A DNA stretch of 46,726 nt from an uncultured Saprospiraceae bacterium. Its GTDB lineage: Bacteria > Bacteroidota > Bacteroidia > Chitinophagales > Saprospiraceae. Below, piece after piece: positions 1 to 10,300 of this stretch. The stretch is taken from NCBI GenBank assembly GCA_937921595.1, contig CAKZTD010000219.1, positions 1-46,726 on the forward strand, in the 5' to 3' direction. Position 1 is the first letter of the stretch. Each line of letters starts with the position of its first letter. The notes below the pieces were generated by a model, which saw only the letters and a list, made by a program, of their open reading frames with translations, was not told the DNA's origin and ran no database searches. The position numbers and the translations under genes were made by a program.

Positions 1-497
1 AGTAAGCTTTGTCCGGCCATACTTCTTACCGTATAAACCCAAGCTAGTCTGGAGCCTGCGGAAGGATTGAGTACTTGTATAAAATTAAACGCAATCCATA
101 TCAGCAATAGAACACTAATTGGGTTTTTCATAAAAGACCAATCTCGATCTCTTACCTGATTGACCAGTATCCCAAAGAGCATGAGGAAAATCATAGCATC
201 CAGAAGTGTTCCAATAGGGGCGTTGACGTACTTACCCGTAAACTGTACGAAAAAACAAATGACCAATATCACATTTATTCCAAAACGAGTATCAACGAAA
301 CAGGCACCTAGTAAAGGAATACCGATTAAGCCTGCGAGAATAACAATACCTAATTTTATTTTTAAAACAGATATTGCAAAGCCTATGATCAATGCCAATA
401 GGCCAAGTAGAATATACCCAATAGGAGTATCGAGTTTTTGAATAAAGAGAAGACTGTTGAGTCTTGTCTTGAGGAGGTCTACTGCTTTTGCTACCAT
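1..497 (-). CDS. O-antigen ligase/polymerase family membrane protein (N-terminal part, runs off the window)
   Basis: This reading frame is open from an ATG at 497 to the window edge, giving about 165 residues, and it is incomplete at its C-terminus. After a short polar N-terminus (MVAKAVDLLKTRLNS) it shows at least five closely spaced hydrophobic segments, such as IGYILLGLLALIIGFAISVL and FGINVILVICFFVQF. That topology fits Wzy polymerases and WaaL-type O-antigen ligases, which join or transfer glycan repeat units at the periplasmic face of the inner membrane. The family call rests on topology and on its place as last visible gene of a polysaccharide operon; the diagnostic large periplasmic loop lies outside the window. 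The ATG sits two bases after the stop of the 42-residue ORF upstream, which suggests translational coupling. Confidence 0.7.
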   Translation of the reverse strand, partial: MVAKAVDLLKTRLNSLLFIQKLDTPIGYILLGLLALIIGFAISVLKIKLGIVILAGLIGIPLLGACFVDTRFGINVILVICFFVQFTGKYVNAPIGTLLDAMIFLMLFGILVNQVRDRDWSFMKNPISVLLLIWIAFNFIQVLNPSAGSRLAWVYTVRSMAGQSL

Positions 498-499
498 GT

Positions 500-628
500 T
501 TAAATAAATATCACTTTAATTGCACAAGCCAACAATAATAAGATCGCTACACTAATCGCAGCAAATTCTATAAACTGTTCTTTTTGTGTAAGACTAGGTT
601 TGTCTTGCTTTTTGTACTCTGAGTTCAT
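500..628 (-). CDS. 42-residue single-span membrane protein in polysaccharide operon
   Basis: This small frame starts at ATG 628 inside the 3' end of the acetyltransferase gene, overlapping it by 35 bases in another frame. It stops at 500-502, two bases before the next ATG. The product begins [19 protein letters not shown] and continues into a hydrophobic stretch ([20 protein letters not shown]) that runs to the C-terminus, so it reads as a soluble N-terminus of about 20 residues plus one membrane span. The exact fit between two genes of one operon argues that it is translated. I do not recognise a family. It could be an accessory subunit of the neighbouring polymerase/ligase; that role is inference. 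Confidence 0.6.
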   Translation of the reverse strand: MNSEYKKQDKPSLTQKEQFIEFAAISVAILLLLACAIKVIFI

Positions 629-1262
629 CTAAAACATTATTTTTATGTTTAACTTTAATCCACACATTAGATTGTTGATCGTATTTCTTAATCACCCTTG
701 CAGGATTGCCCGCGACAACACAGTAGGGTGGAACATCTTTAGTGACCACACTTCCCGCAGCTACGACAGCATGTTTTCCTATTCTTGTACCTGATGTAAT
801 AACAACATTTGCTCCTATCCACACTTCGTCTTCTATTACAATTTTATCAGTTGTACATTTTTGCTGATTGATCGGCCTGCTGATGTCTTCAAACTGATGA
901 TTCAATCCTGACATCACCACATGTTGAGCCAACAAAACATCATTTCCAATAGTCACCGGACCGATCACTACACAGGAAATTCCAATTAAGGAACGATCAC
1001 CTATTACTACTGGGCCGACCTGATTATTTACTGTAGCAAAATCTTCAATCAAACTATCTCTTCCAATAGTAAATTCATTAAAAGGCATGACATCAATTCT
1101 TGTCCGCCGTCTAATCACTGAATCTTTTCCTTTTTTATGCTTCCAAGAATTCCAAAATAATTGCACCCACAAACGAGGTCGATGCTCATTCTTTGGTCTA
1201 AGAAGTTTTAATGCTAAAGCTTTTAGGCTTTTGCTTTTTTTGATACGCTCTATAAATGACAT
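594..1262 (-). CDS. Hexapeptide-repeat (left-handed beta-helix) acyltransferase
   Basis: The 222-residue product is a WbbJ/NodL-like O-acetyltransferase that would use acetyl-CoA to modify a sugar in the cytoplasm. From about residue 70 it has isoleucine/valine-led hexapeptide turns ([41 protein letters not shown]) and the family's closing motif [13 protein letters not shown]. The loop [11 protein letters not shown] holds the expected active-site His in the usual position. I chose ATG 1262; a TTG two codons upstream is also possible. It lies in an exopolysaccharide operon between a glycosyltransferase and a ligase-like membrane protein, so decoration of the repeat unit is the likely job. The acceptor sugar cannot be read from sequence. 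Confidence 0.85.
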   Translation of the reverse strand: MSFIERIKKSKSLKALALKLLRPKNEHRPRLWVQLFWNSWKHKKGKDSVIRRRTRIDVMPFNEFTIGRDSLIEDFATVNNQVGPVVIGDRSLIGISCVVIGPVTIGNDVLLAQHVVMSGLNHQFEDISRPINQQKCTTDKIVIEDEVWIGANVVITSGTRIGKHAVVAAGSVVTKDVPPYCVVAGNPARVIKKYDQQSNVWIKVKHKNNVLDELRVQKARQT

Positions 1263-1357
1263 GTTCAAACGGTGTTGGTGTTCTCTTAAAAAAAAAATAT
1301 TGAGAACTGGGATTCGGCTTTTGTATTATCTACAGAGGGTATGTTTGTATTTAAATA

Positions 1358-2593
1358 TTAAACAGAATGTAATTTTTTCTTTTTCATCATATAATCTTCA
1401 AGGATTTTCCAAAACTCTTCAACTCTTGCAGCCCAGGTATTGGTTCTGGCAAGTGCATTTCTAGATTGGATTTTTTCCTCAGAATTTTCAGCTAAAGCTA
1501 GATCAATGAGGTTTAAAAATTTCTCATGATTTTCCGCTAAATAAATATAATCTGCAAAGCCTCGAATGTCCTTAGAGAAGCTAGTAGAAATCACTGCTTT
1601 TCCTGCGGCGAGGTATTCGTTTATTTTTAAAGGATAAATACTTTTTGTCAATGTATTGCACAAAAATGGAATCATCGTACAATCCATGTGTTGTAAGTAT
1701 CGAGGTAGTTCTGTAATATCTTTACTACCTGCAAAAATGATATTTGGTAACTGATCCAGACCAATCTCTTTGTATTCTGTATTATTGATTGGTCCTACTA
1801 AAAGAATCGTTTTATCTGAATGTTTTTCAGCGACTTTCTTTAATAAAGGATAGTCAATTCGGCAATGGTCAAGATTTCCAACAAATCCAATTACCTTTCC
1901 TGTTACGTGTTTTATCTCTTCAGGTTTTTCAAATTTTTCATGAATAACTCTTTCAAAATTTGAAATATCAGCAGCATTATGAACAATGTGAACTTCATCA
2001 TTGTATGGCGACATAAGTTCCCAAAGATTAGTAGAAGTAACGGTAACTATATCAGCAGCTGTCGCAACTTCTCGTTCTAATCTTGCACCATGTTTAGCGG
2101 TGTAAGGTTCCTCACTCATGTCGTCAATGTTTTGATAAATATTGACGATCTGACCAAAATCCTTTGGCAAGGCTCCAGCGAAGTAAGGATTGAAGCAGTT
2201 TAAAAAGATGAAATTATCTAATTTGTAATCCTTGATAACATTTTTTATTGTATTTAAAATGATCTTATTATTATAAGCTGATAAAGATTTATAAAGACCA
2301 CCTTCTGAAAGCCAATTGATCGGTAAAGTCAAAGGAGGATGAATCCCGATGATGTTCTCAGAGACTCCTTCTATTTTTTCATAACGCATCTTATTGGTCA
2401 ATAGATGTCCTCTTCTTTCTTTTGCCATTTTGGAATTGAAATTTCCTGCAAAGTCTTTTAGAGAATAAGGATGATTGACATAAAATATCCGATTATTCTT
2501 TGCGAATTCTTTTGCAAAAGAAAGAGAGACAGAAGAATAAGGATGATCCCATGGGAACAGCGTGAAATAAATAATGTCGAGATCTCTATACAT
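1358..2593 (-). CDS. Glycosyltransferase, GT-B fold (TuaH/GT4-like)
   Basis: The 411-residue cytoplasmic enzyme probably transfers a sugar from a nucleotide donor to the growing lipid-linked glycan. The N-terminal half (DIIYFTLFPWDHPYSSVS) resembles the acceptor-side Rossmann domain. The C-terminal donor domain contains GKVIGFVGNLDHCRIDY, ILLVGPINN, and late in the chain the stretch SIYPLKINEYLAAGKAVIST, which matches the E-x7-E type signature region of family 1/4 glycosyltransferases. The C-terminus ends in a basic MMKKKKLHSV tail. ATG 2593 is the only convincing start. It sits between the flippase and acetyltransferase genes on the same strand. Donor and linkage specificity cannot be assigned. 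Confidence 0.85.
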   Translation of the reverse strand: MYRDLDIIYFTLFPWDHPYSSVSLSFAKEFAKNNRIFYVNHPYSLKDFAGNFNSKMAKERRGHLLTNKMRYEKIEGVSENIIGIHPPLTLPINWLSEGGLYKSLSAYNNKIILNTIKNVIKDYKLDNFIFLNCFNPYFAGALPKDFGQIVNIYQNIDDMSEEPYTAKHGARLEREVATAADIVTVTSTNLWELMSPYNDEVHIVHNAADISNFERVIHEKFEKPEEIKHVTGKVIGFVGNLDHCRIDYPLLKKVAEKHSDKTILLVGPINNTEYKEIGLDQLPNIIFAGSKDITELPRYLQHMDCTMIPFLCNTLTKSIYPLKINEYLAAGKAVISTSFSKDIRGFADYIYLAENHEKFLNLIDLALAENSEEKIQSRNALARTNTWAARVEEFWKILEDYMMKKKKLHSV

Positions 2594-2693
2594 AAAAAAT
2601 TGTTTTTGAACTTATCTTAAGTTTACTTAGTCAAAAAAATGTCCAATAATGGGTATTCTTCCAAAAAAGTTAATTCATCTATAGTTAATCGTA

Positions 2694-4103
2694 TTAAGGC
2701 TTCGTCACAAAACCATCATCCAAAACCTCAGCCTCAGGCACTTCTTTGTTTTTTACTAAAAAATTTCGAGCCAAATCTAATCCTTGTTTGTAAAACCCTG
2801 GAATATAAAAGAATGCTTTATATGCTTTTACATTCAATAACCTATATAATACGTATTGCATCCCTATGAAGGTTACTGTATAGGAGGTCAATGTCCCGTA
2901 AGCTGCGCCCATCACTCCAAAATTGGTAATAAAAAGGTAATTAGAAATAATATTTATAATCGAACCAACAATGGTGAAATAGAAATTAATCTTCGGTTTT
3001 CCCATCGCATCGAGAATAGTCCCAAAAAGAACAGCAAATGGAATAAATAAACCAAATAGAATAGTTAATTGTAATACTGGAATAGATTCTGAATATTCTG
3101 GACCAGCAAGAAAACTAATGATGAAACTTGCAAAAAAGAATACAAAAACAATGAAAGGACCATTCAAAGCGAGGATAGCTCCAACTGATTTTTCATACAA
3201 TTCTTTAAGTTCTTTTTTTGTATTAGATTTTGACATTTTTGCAGCCTGAGGAAAAACTATATTCGCAATAGAAAAAGTTGGAACCTCAGTCAAATTGGTG
3301 ATCTTAATCGGCCATTCATAAACACCTGCATGAGTTGGTAACATGATAGATCCTAACATCAGCGTATCTATTCTTTTATAAACCATGGTGCTGATATTTG
3401 TTCCAAAAACAAAACGACCGAAGTTGAAAAGTTTCAACATCCACTCTTTGCTAATCTCTTTACTAAACTTTAAATACGGTCTTGCAAAAAAGGCATTGAC
3501 AAGTACTGCTACTGTCGTCGCTACAGCTTGGGCAATGACTAAAAGGAAAAGCGTGATTTCCCATTTGAAAATGACAGCACCTAGAATAAAGAGAAAGAAA
3601 AGCCCTTGCTTTGTGAAATTACTCCAGAAAGGGCCTCGGAAATCAAGGTTGGCAATTTGGATGAAATTAAACTGATTAAAAGGAATCATCAAAACAACGG
3701 TAAAGCAATAAACGAATAACATATTCGTCAATTGCGGAGCAAATAATTCTCCTACGGGAAATGCAAAAACTAAAAGAAAAATAATAAAGGCAATCGTTAG
3801 AATTCCATTAATGGCCAGAGATGCCGTATTAATCAAAGGATGCTTATCTTCTTCCGAATCAGAAAGGAATTTTACCAGTGCATTTTGTAATAAACCTGCT
3901 CGACCAACTTCAATAAAAGAAACGATCGTATAGAAGATCACCCAAATTCCAATTTGTTCTTTTCCTGCCTCTTCACCAAATTGTCCAATGAAATATTTGG
4001 TCAAAAGGAAAAAACCTCCAAACCCAAAAATGAAAACAGATCCTTTCTCCAGAAAAGAAAGTAATCCCGATTTCAACCAATAGGACTTTTGTGATTTGGA
4101 CAC
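2694..4103 (-). CDS. Wzx-type oligosaccharide flippase (MOP superfamily)
   Basis: The 469-residue protein carries roughly 12-14 hydrophobic segments spread over its length (for example GSVFIFGFGGFFLLTKYF near the N-terminus and ILTIAFIIFLLVFAFPVGEL). It has the soluble basic loops typical of polysaccharide biosynthesis transporters in the MATE-like MOP superfamily. Such proteins flip undecaprenyl-linked repeat units across the inner membrane. The start is a GTG at 4103: no in-frame ATG lies between it and the upstream stop region, and the first membrane span follows soon after. A 14-bp perfect hairpin (4130-4163) lies between this gene and the Wzc-like gene upstream. Confidence 0.85.
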   Translation of the reverse strand: MSKSQKSYWLKSGLLSFLEKGSVFIFGFGGFFLLTKYFIGQFGEEAGKEQIGIWVIFYTIVSFIEVGRAGLLQNALVKFLSDSEEDKHPLINTASLAINGILTIAFIIFLLVFAFPVGELFAPQLTNMLFVYCFTVVLMIPFNQFNFIQIANLDFRGPFWSNFTKQGLFFLFILGAVIFKWEITLFLLVIAQAVATTVAVLVNAFFARPYLKFSKEISKEWMLKLFNFGRFVFGTNISTMVYKRIDTLMLGSIMLPTHAGVYEWPIKITNLTEVPTFSIANIVFPQAAKMSKSNTKKELKELYEKSVGAILALNGPFIVFVFFFASFIISFLAGPEYSESIPVLQLTILFGLFIPFAVLFGTILDAMGKPKINFYFTIVGSIINIISNYLFITNFGVMGAAYGTLTSYTVTFIGMQYVLYRLLNVKAYKAFFYIPGFYKQGLDLARNFLVKNKEVPEAEVLDDGFVTKP

Positions 4104-4129
4104 TTTGTTAAAAATTGAATGAATGAATC

Positions 4130-4163
4130 CAGTGTGATTGAATACATTGATTCAATCACACTG
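4130..4163 (-). other. 14-bp perfect inverted repeat between wzc-like and wzx-like genes
   Basis: Bases 4130-4143 pair perfectly with 4150-4163 around the six-base loop ACATTG. In the direction of transcription the hairpin is not followed at once by a U-tract, so it is not a textbook terminator. It may act as an attenuator, a processing site or an mRNA stabiliser between two genes of the operon. Confidence 0.6.
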
Positions 4164-4189
4164 ATTTATATTATTATAGGTTGAGGGGT

Positions 4190-6412
4190 TTAGTTGACAT
4201 TTTTCAGATCAAGCTTATTCAATACAGCTCCCATGAATTTATTCCCCAATCCTTTGATGAATTCAATAGATTCTTGGTCAGCTGGTTTTAGATCTGAGTC
4301 AGCAGAGAATACAGAAATTACTTTCTCTGCATAATTGGTTAATTCTTTGGCATCTGAAAACTTGTTCATTGAAGGAGCTTCAAAGAAAATATAATCGTAA
4401 TGCAAAGTTAATTTGTCTAAAAAGGTATGGAAATCTTTTCCTGCAAATATTTCAGAAGGAGAAAGAAAGTTTCCATTATTTGCAACGACATCGATGTCTT
4501 CGATATTGAACAAACCGTTGATTTGTTTTTGTCCAAATACATCTGCTAATTGATGTTCGACGATTAATTTTTGAAGCTCAAGATTTGGCTCATTACGCTC
4601 AGCTGATAATTGCGAAAGCGTGTTCTTTTTAAAATTGGTATCAATTAAGAGAACCTTTTTATTTTTGAGTTTCAATGACTGAGCAAGATTAAGCATGGTA
4701 AAGGTTTTTCCTTCATCAGGCTTAGTACTGGTAAACAAGAAAGTCGAAGATCCTGAGTTTTCAATCAGGTATCTGAAATTACGCATAGACTCTCTAAAGT
4801 ATTCTAGACTTTTTACCTTTCCATTAGAATTATAAAGCTGAGGCAAATCCAAATCTTTAGTCTTTACCTTATTCATTTTACCTAATAAATCCAGATTTGT
4901 AAATTTCTCAAACTGACCTGGAGAAGCCATACTAGTATCAAAATAAGCTAATAGAAAGATCAATAGGGTAGTCATGGTACCTGCAACGATTCCTGAGAAT
5001 ACTGAAATAATAGCCTTGTTTGCCGGCTCTGCTTCGTCAGGTACTTGCGCATGCTCAAGGAGATTCAATTGATCTCGTACATTTAGCAAATTGATGTTTG
5101 CTCTATTTAATTGATCTTTTAGATAACGATATTCATTATTGATTACATCGATATCTCTATTCATTTTATTTACAATCACATCCTTAGTTACTAAGGAACT
5201 AGAGCGACCTCTTAATCTTGTTAGCTCTGATTGAATAGATACAATCGCACCTTCTGCAAGGTTACGTTCTGATTCTGCTTCGATTTTTTTGATCAGGATA
5301 TTTTCACCACTAGCATCCGTTTCCAACTCTTTTCCTTTTCTCGCTTTTGCGTGGATCTTGATCTGTGTTTGAAGGTTACTTTCTGTAGCCTGTAGTTGAA
5401 TTCTTAATTTATCATCTTTAAAATTAGATTCAATATAGGCATCATTCAAAATTTTGATTTTTTCTCTTAACTGAGTAAGTGTCTTACTTGAAAATATTTT
5501 TGAAGCATCATCTTGTCCTTCGCTTCCATATTGGCCAAGGTAAGTATCTAGATCTTTAATATCTCTTGTCGCACCATCTCGTCTTTGAATATTATCTTCT
5601 AATTGAAGTTCAAGATCTTTGATCTGTGTAATCGTGGATTCTTTCTGGTTTCCGATATCAAGAAGATTCCCAGTTTGTTTATAGTTGTTAAACCTAGTTT
5701 CCATGTTATCCAACTCTCTTTTCTTGCTTCCAACAACAGCTGTGTAGAATTCTACCTTATCAGTATCTTCTTGTCTTCTATTTGCTCGGTGATTTGCAAG
5801 GACTACATCACAAAATTTATTTACTGTAAAAGCACATAATTCCGCTTTCTCAGATTCAAATTGGACATTTAATAAATCGGAATCTTCGTTCTTTCTACCA
5901 ATGGTGAAATTCTCCAACAAGGTTTCGTAATCATATTCGTATGCCTTTGCCAAATCCTTATAGATCGGCTCCATATTAGGATCATCGAGATAAGCTTGCA
6001 AAGAATCGACTTTGATTTTCATCAAATCGACTAAAGCTTGGATTTCCGTTTCAGTATAGCTGAAAGGTTCATCTTCATCGACTTTCATGATTCTAAAAGG
6101 CTGATCTTTATTAGTTTCCAGCTCATGAATCAATAAGTGATAAGAAAGTAGATTGATATTTTGTCGAGATTGGATAAACTCGGTGAGGTTGTTAATACTC
6201 ATTTCAATCTGAAATTTTTGAAAGAAAGGAATCTCTCTTTCAGTATTTAACCCTTCAGCACCCATGATTCCTGTAGAAATGACGGCAGAAGCTTTAAATT
6301 TTTCGTCTTGAAAATTAACAAAGAAGTAAGCTGCAACTGCTGCAATGAGCATCGTAGCTAAAATTAACCATTTGCGTCTAAGCAATACTTTTAAAAAGAA
6401 TTGTAAGTCCAT
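4190..6412 (-). CDS. Wzc-like polysaccharide chain-length/co-polymerase protein with degenerate BY-kinase domain
   Basis: The 740-residue product is a polysaccharide co-polymerase of the Wzz/Wzc type. A membrane span lies at about residues 17-35 and a second at about 465-488 (IISVFSGIVAGTMTTLLIF). Between them is a long periplasmic, coiled-coil-rich region. The C-terminal cytoplasmic domain has a Walker A-like PDEGKT with Lys569 and a Walker A' VLLIDTNF. The Walker B position reads YIFFEAPS, with Glu678 where bacterial tyrosine kinases usually have Asp. The C-terminus lacks the usual tyrosine cluster; only one Tyr follows Walker B. Kinase activity is therefore doubtful. ATG 6412 gives the family-typical MDLQFFLKVLLRRKW; a TTG five codons upstream is less likely. 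It is the first gene of the operon. Confidence 0.85.
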   Translation of the reverse strand: MDLQFFLKVLLRRKWLILATMLIAAVAAYFFVNFQDEKFKASAVISTGIMGAEGLNTEREIPFFQKFQIEMSINNLTEFIQSRQNINLLSYHLLIHELETNKDQPFRIMKVDEDEPFSYTETEIQALVDLMKIKVDSLQAYLDDPNMEPIYKDLAKAYEYDYETLLENFTIGRKNEDSDLLNVQFESEKAELCAFTVNKFCDVVLANHRANRRQEDTDKVEFYTAVVGSKKRELDNMETRFNNYKQTGNLLDIGNQKESTITQIKDLELQLEDNIQRRDGATRDIKDLDTYLGQYGSEGQDDASKIFSSKTLTQLREKIKILNDAYIESNFKDDKLRIQLQATESNLQTQIKIHAKARKGKELETDASGENILIKKIEAESERNLAEGAIVSIQSELTRLRGRSSSLVTKDVIVNKMNRDIDVINNEYRYLKDQLNRANINLLNVRDQLNLLEHAQVPDEAEPANKAIISVFSGIVAGTMTTLLIFLLAYFDTSMASPGQFEKFTNLDLLGKMNKVKTKDLDLPQLYNSNGKVKSLEYFRESMRNFRYLIENSGSSTFLFTSTKPDEGKTFTMLNLAQSLKLKNKKVLLIDTNFKKNTLSQLSAERNEPNLELQKLIVEHQLADVFGQKQINGLFNIEDIDVVANNGNFLSPSEIFAGKDFHTFLDKLTLHYDYIFFEAPSMNKFSDAKELTNYAEKVISVFSADSDLKPADQESIEFIKGLGNKFMGAVLNKLDLKNVN

Positions 6413-7300
6413 AGCGAATTGTGTCAATAAAATTAATTAATACAAATGTGGGAAACCGGAGGACTTATACATTCTTAGAGACTCTTTAGAAGTGTGGGCA
6501 CGCAAAAGAAAGGCAATGCAAAGCAGGGAAAACGGTAAGAAATCCTGTTTTGGTTAAAATTGTTTTTCTCTTGCATTTGACACTCAAACCCTTGAAATTC
6601 AAGTAGTTGGAAGAGTTTCTGTAAGCTAATTCAAATGCTTATAGTATGTTTATTGTCCTATTAGTAGGAACGAATGACAAAATTCGGACAATTTACAGAC
6701 AAAAACAAGTATTTAGCCTTTTAAATGAAGTATTATGATTTAAGATAATATCCTCATTATCAATAGAATAGAATATAGATTTTTTATAATCTTTGCTTCC
6801 GGTTCGTTTACCAAACCAATGATTTGGTTAATGTTTCAAATCCAAAATTATTATTTGGAAAAAATACCGATAGAGGGGAATTTTATATTTCTATTATTCA
6901 TATCTCAGATCGGAGTTAATACCGTCGTATTATAGATATTTATTATATCAAAAAACAAGCCAGAAACCCTCTGAATTCAATTGTTAGATGAAGATTTACG
7001 GTCTAAAAGTTAATCTTCTAAAAATATAGCCTTAAAGGATTAACCTTTCAACAAAAAAATGCCTTTTTCTCCCTGATTTGTTATTCATTTCTATTAAATT
7101 TGGGCAGTACTGTAAGTGAGAATACCACATCTTAGTATAACTATTTCAACCAGATAAACGTTAAAAAGCCAAGTAGGACGGTGGAAGCACCTTTTTGCTA
7201 ATAAAAGCATCTTTTTATCAGGTGAATTAATTAATCTATTGAGGACTAATTTACTATCAAAACGATAGATTCCTCAATTTCACTTAAGAGCACTAATATT
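6413..7300. other. Long non-coding divergent region between the polysaccharide operon and the TPR-transglutaminase gene
   Basis: No convincing reading frame was found in these 888 bases. The stretch must hold the promoters for both divergent units. A TAnnTTTG-type box on the plus strand (TAAATTTG, 7095-7102) and one on the minus strand (CAAAATTA, 6843-6850) are present, but neither has a TTG at the usual 17-23 base spacing, so they are weak. A six-bp inverted repeat with a four-base loop lies at 6824-6839. A direct repeat with flanking complementary pentamers lies at 7186-7224. Confidence 0.5.
7186..7224 (+). promoter_or_regulatory. Possible structured leader with an imperfect direct repeat
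   Basis: Two 15-base units, 7186-7200 and 7206-7220, match at 11 of 15 positions around the core CTTTTT. The pair is framed by CACCT (7188-7192) and AGGTG (7220-7224), which can pair. It lies 77 bases upstream of ATG 7301, so it could be a leader structure. No known riboswitch class is recognised. Confidence 0.25.
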
Positions 7301-10300
7301 ATGAAAACTAAGTCCCAGGGGAGCGTATTCTATCTTATCCTGTTTCTTCATGTGTTTGTTTCTAATCTATCTTATGCACAAGTTGATCATGATGGTTGGC
7401 ATTCGATCACTCAGAATGACTTCATTTCTGCTAAAAATTCCTTCCTTGAAGAACTCAAAACTAACCCTGATAATCAAGATGCAATGGTTGGCTTAATGTT
7501 CATTGCCGAGACCATTCAGGATTACACCATGTATAAAAAGTATTCAAAGTCATTGATTGAGTCAGATTGGGAGGAAAATGTATTTAGCCTTTTTGGTCAT
7601 ATGTATGAAGGAGATCCGAAAGATATTTTGAAACAGCTAAATAGTGAACAATTAAAGTCTGGTTTCAGGTTTTCGGAAGCGGATTCTCTTTTTCAAAAAA
7701 GAAAGTTTAAAGCATCTGAGAAATTACTTCGGAAAGTAATAGGTAATTATGATTGGAGTGTGATCGGGCCATTTACCAATGTCTCTGGAAGTGGTTTTGT
7801 AGAATCTACTCCTGTCGAGACAGAAGATTTTAATTTAAATAAAAAATATAAAAACGAAGATGATGTTGAACTCCAATGGGTTCAACGAAAATTAAGGGAC
7901 CCTAATGGCATTGTAAAATTTCAAGAAGTATTACCTGCCTCTTCCAAAGGAATGTTTTATGCCAATACTTTCATTGATAATCCTAATGATCGTACGATTC
8001 AACTTAGACTTGCTCGGTCGACTCCAATGAAAATTTGGTTGGATGGGGATTTGGTTTTTGACAATGCAAATAACATTGCTTATAACTGGGACTATGAAAT
8101 TTTAGAATTAGAATTGAAAGCAGGAATTCATAGGATTTTAGTAAAGTGTGCCAACCATCCTGATTTTACACAGAACAATACAATCTCCCTTTATTATAAC
8201 GATTCTTATGATGAGGGAGATGGATATTATGATCAAAACAATTACAATTACGATTATAATAGCGGAGGAGATTATTCTAGAGTAGGGGTGAGCTTTGGTA
8301 TTCGTTTGACGGATGAAAAAGGAAAAGTTTATGACGATATAGCATCTTCTTTTGAAGGAATATATAAGCCTTCAAATTATTCGGTTAAGCTAGAAGAGCA
8401 TGTTTTGATTAATCATTTTAAAAATAAAATCGACCAAAATCCAGCTGACCTAAAAAACTATTTCTTTTTGTGTAAAGCATTCTTTTTGTATGAATATTTA
8501 GAAGAAGGAGAATCTTATTTTAATTCAATTTTTAAAGCACATGAAGAAGAAGTTTTCTTTAGGTATTTGATGGCTAAATTTTTTGCAGCGAATGGAAAAG
8601 GCGAAAAAGCCGAAGCTTTAATTAGTGGATTGGACGAAGAGAAAACTCCTTTCTTTGCGATTATGGCATCTGAATTATCTAAGATAGATCAAGAAAAAAG
8701 CGAACAAGAATACTTGTCTACGCTCGATAAATTATTGGATGTCTCACCAAGTAATTGGGGGATTATTTCCTCCTATTTGGATTTTTATGGTAAGAAAGGA
8801 AAGGGTGAAGAAAAGAAGAAGTTTATAGAATCTTTGCTGACTAAGTTTCCAGAAAATGATTATAAAAAACGCTTGGAACCCTACCTTGAAAATGATAGTT
8901 ATAAGCCATCTTCTTATAAAGCTTTGACAGACAAAGAGAAAGAAAAGAATGCAAAAGATGCGATGAAGCGAATGAAAAAACGTTTGAATGTTGCTGATTA
9001 TAGAATTGTAATTTCTTATTATAAACAAAAAGAAAAATCGGAAAACGTCATCAAACTCTATGATGAGTTAATTGATATTTATCCCTACCGTTCATATTGG
9101 CGTAAAGAAAAAGCCAGATATCTTTTTGAAAATGATAGATTGGATGAAGCACTTGCAGAATTAAGCAAGGCCATTTCTATAGATGAATACAATAGTAAAC
9201 CATATGAAACGATCGGAGATATATTTGTTGAAAAAGGAGAAAAAGATAAGGCATTCGACTATTATAAAAAGTCATTAGATATCAAAAAGATTTCAGGGAC
9301 TTATGGAATAGAAAGCTTAGAAGAGAAAATGGAAAAAATAAAAGAGAAAGCATCCTTGAAGGAGTATTTCTCGTCAATTTCATTTGAGGAAGGGCTTAAA
9401 GATGAAAGTTGGAAAGGTAAATATGAAGATGAGGAATCGGTGATTTTATTATACACTATTGAGTCGGCTTTGGACAAGGATAATATGATTGATTATAGTC
9501 AGCGGATGATGATTTATATTCAAAATGATGCGGGGGCAAAATATTGGACCGAAGCGAATTTCGGATTTCTTGGCGGAATCAATTTTGTAAAAGTATTGAA
9601 AAAAGATGGCCAGGTTGTGAGCCCCAATCGAAATTATGGATATGTCGTTTTTAAAAATTTAGAAGCTGGAGATATAATCCAAATTGAAGGAAATTCTAAA
9701 GCAAATATGACTCGGGAATTGCATGGAGAGATGTATCACATTGCTGCACTTTCACATGATGTTCCAGTACATAAAGCAAAATTAGAATTTATTCATCCTT
9801 TAAAAAAAGAGCTTTTTTATAGTTGTAATCGATTGGATTGCGAACCTGAAATAAAAGAAGTTGATGACTATAAAATGTTGACTTGGGAGTATCAAGACGT
9901 TCCAAAAATGGAAGCAGAAAGAGGAGTTTTGGATAACTTAGATTCTTACGCTTGGGTAATGTTTAGTACTCAAGAAAATTGGGCCGATGTAGTCAATTGG
10001 TATTTAAGAAAAACCTATCGGAGATTAGAAACAAACTACGAAATTGATAATGAATTGTTGGGGATTATTTCTGAAGGAATGACTGATGAAGAGATTGTTG
10101 AAACGATTTATAATTACGTTACCAAAGAGATTACTTATTCGCATGTTTCCTTTTTGAACACCAATTATATTCCTAAGAAACCAGCAGCGACGATTTCTGA
10201 TCAGATTGGAGATTGTAAAGATGTGGCTTCTTTGATGATCTCTATGTTGCGAAAATATGGAATCGAAGCGCATTACGTTTTGGTACGTTCCAGTAATTTT

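Noticed and set aside
1087-1464. 125-residue ORF on plus
   Set aside because: It overlaps the acetyltransferase and glycosyltransferase genes on minus and has no family motifs.
2639-2869. 76-residue ORF on plus at the flippase 3' end
   Set aside because: It is mostly antisense to the flippase coding region and shows no recognisable features.
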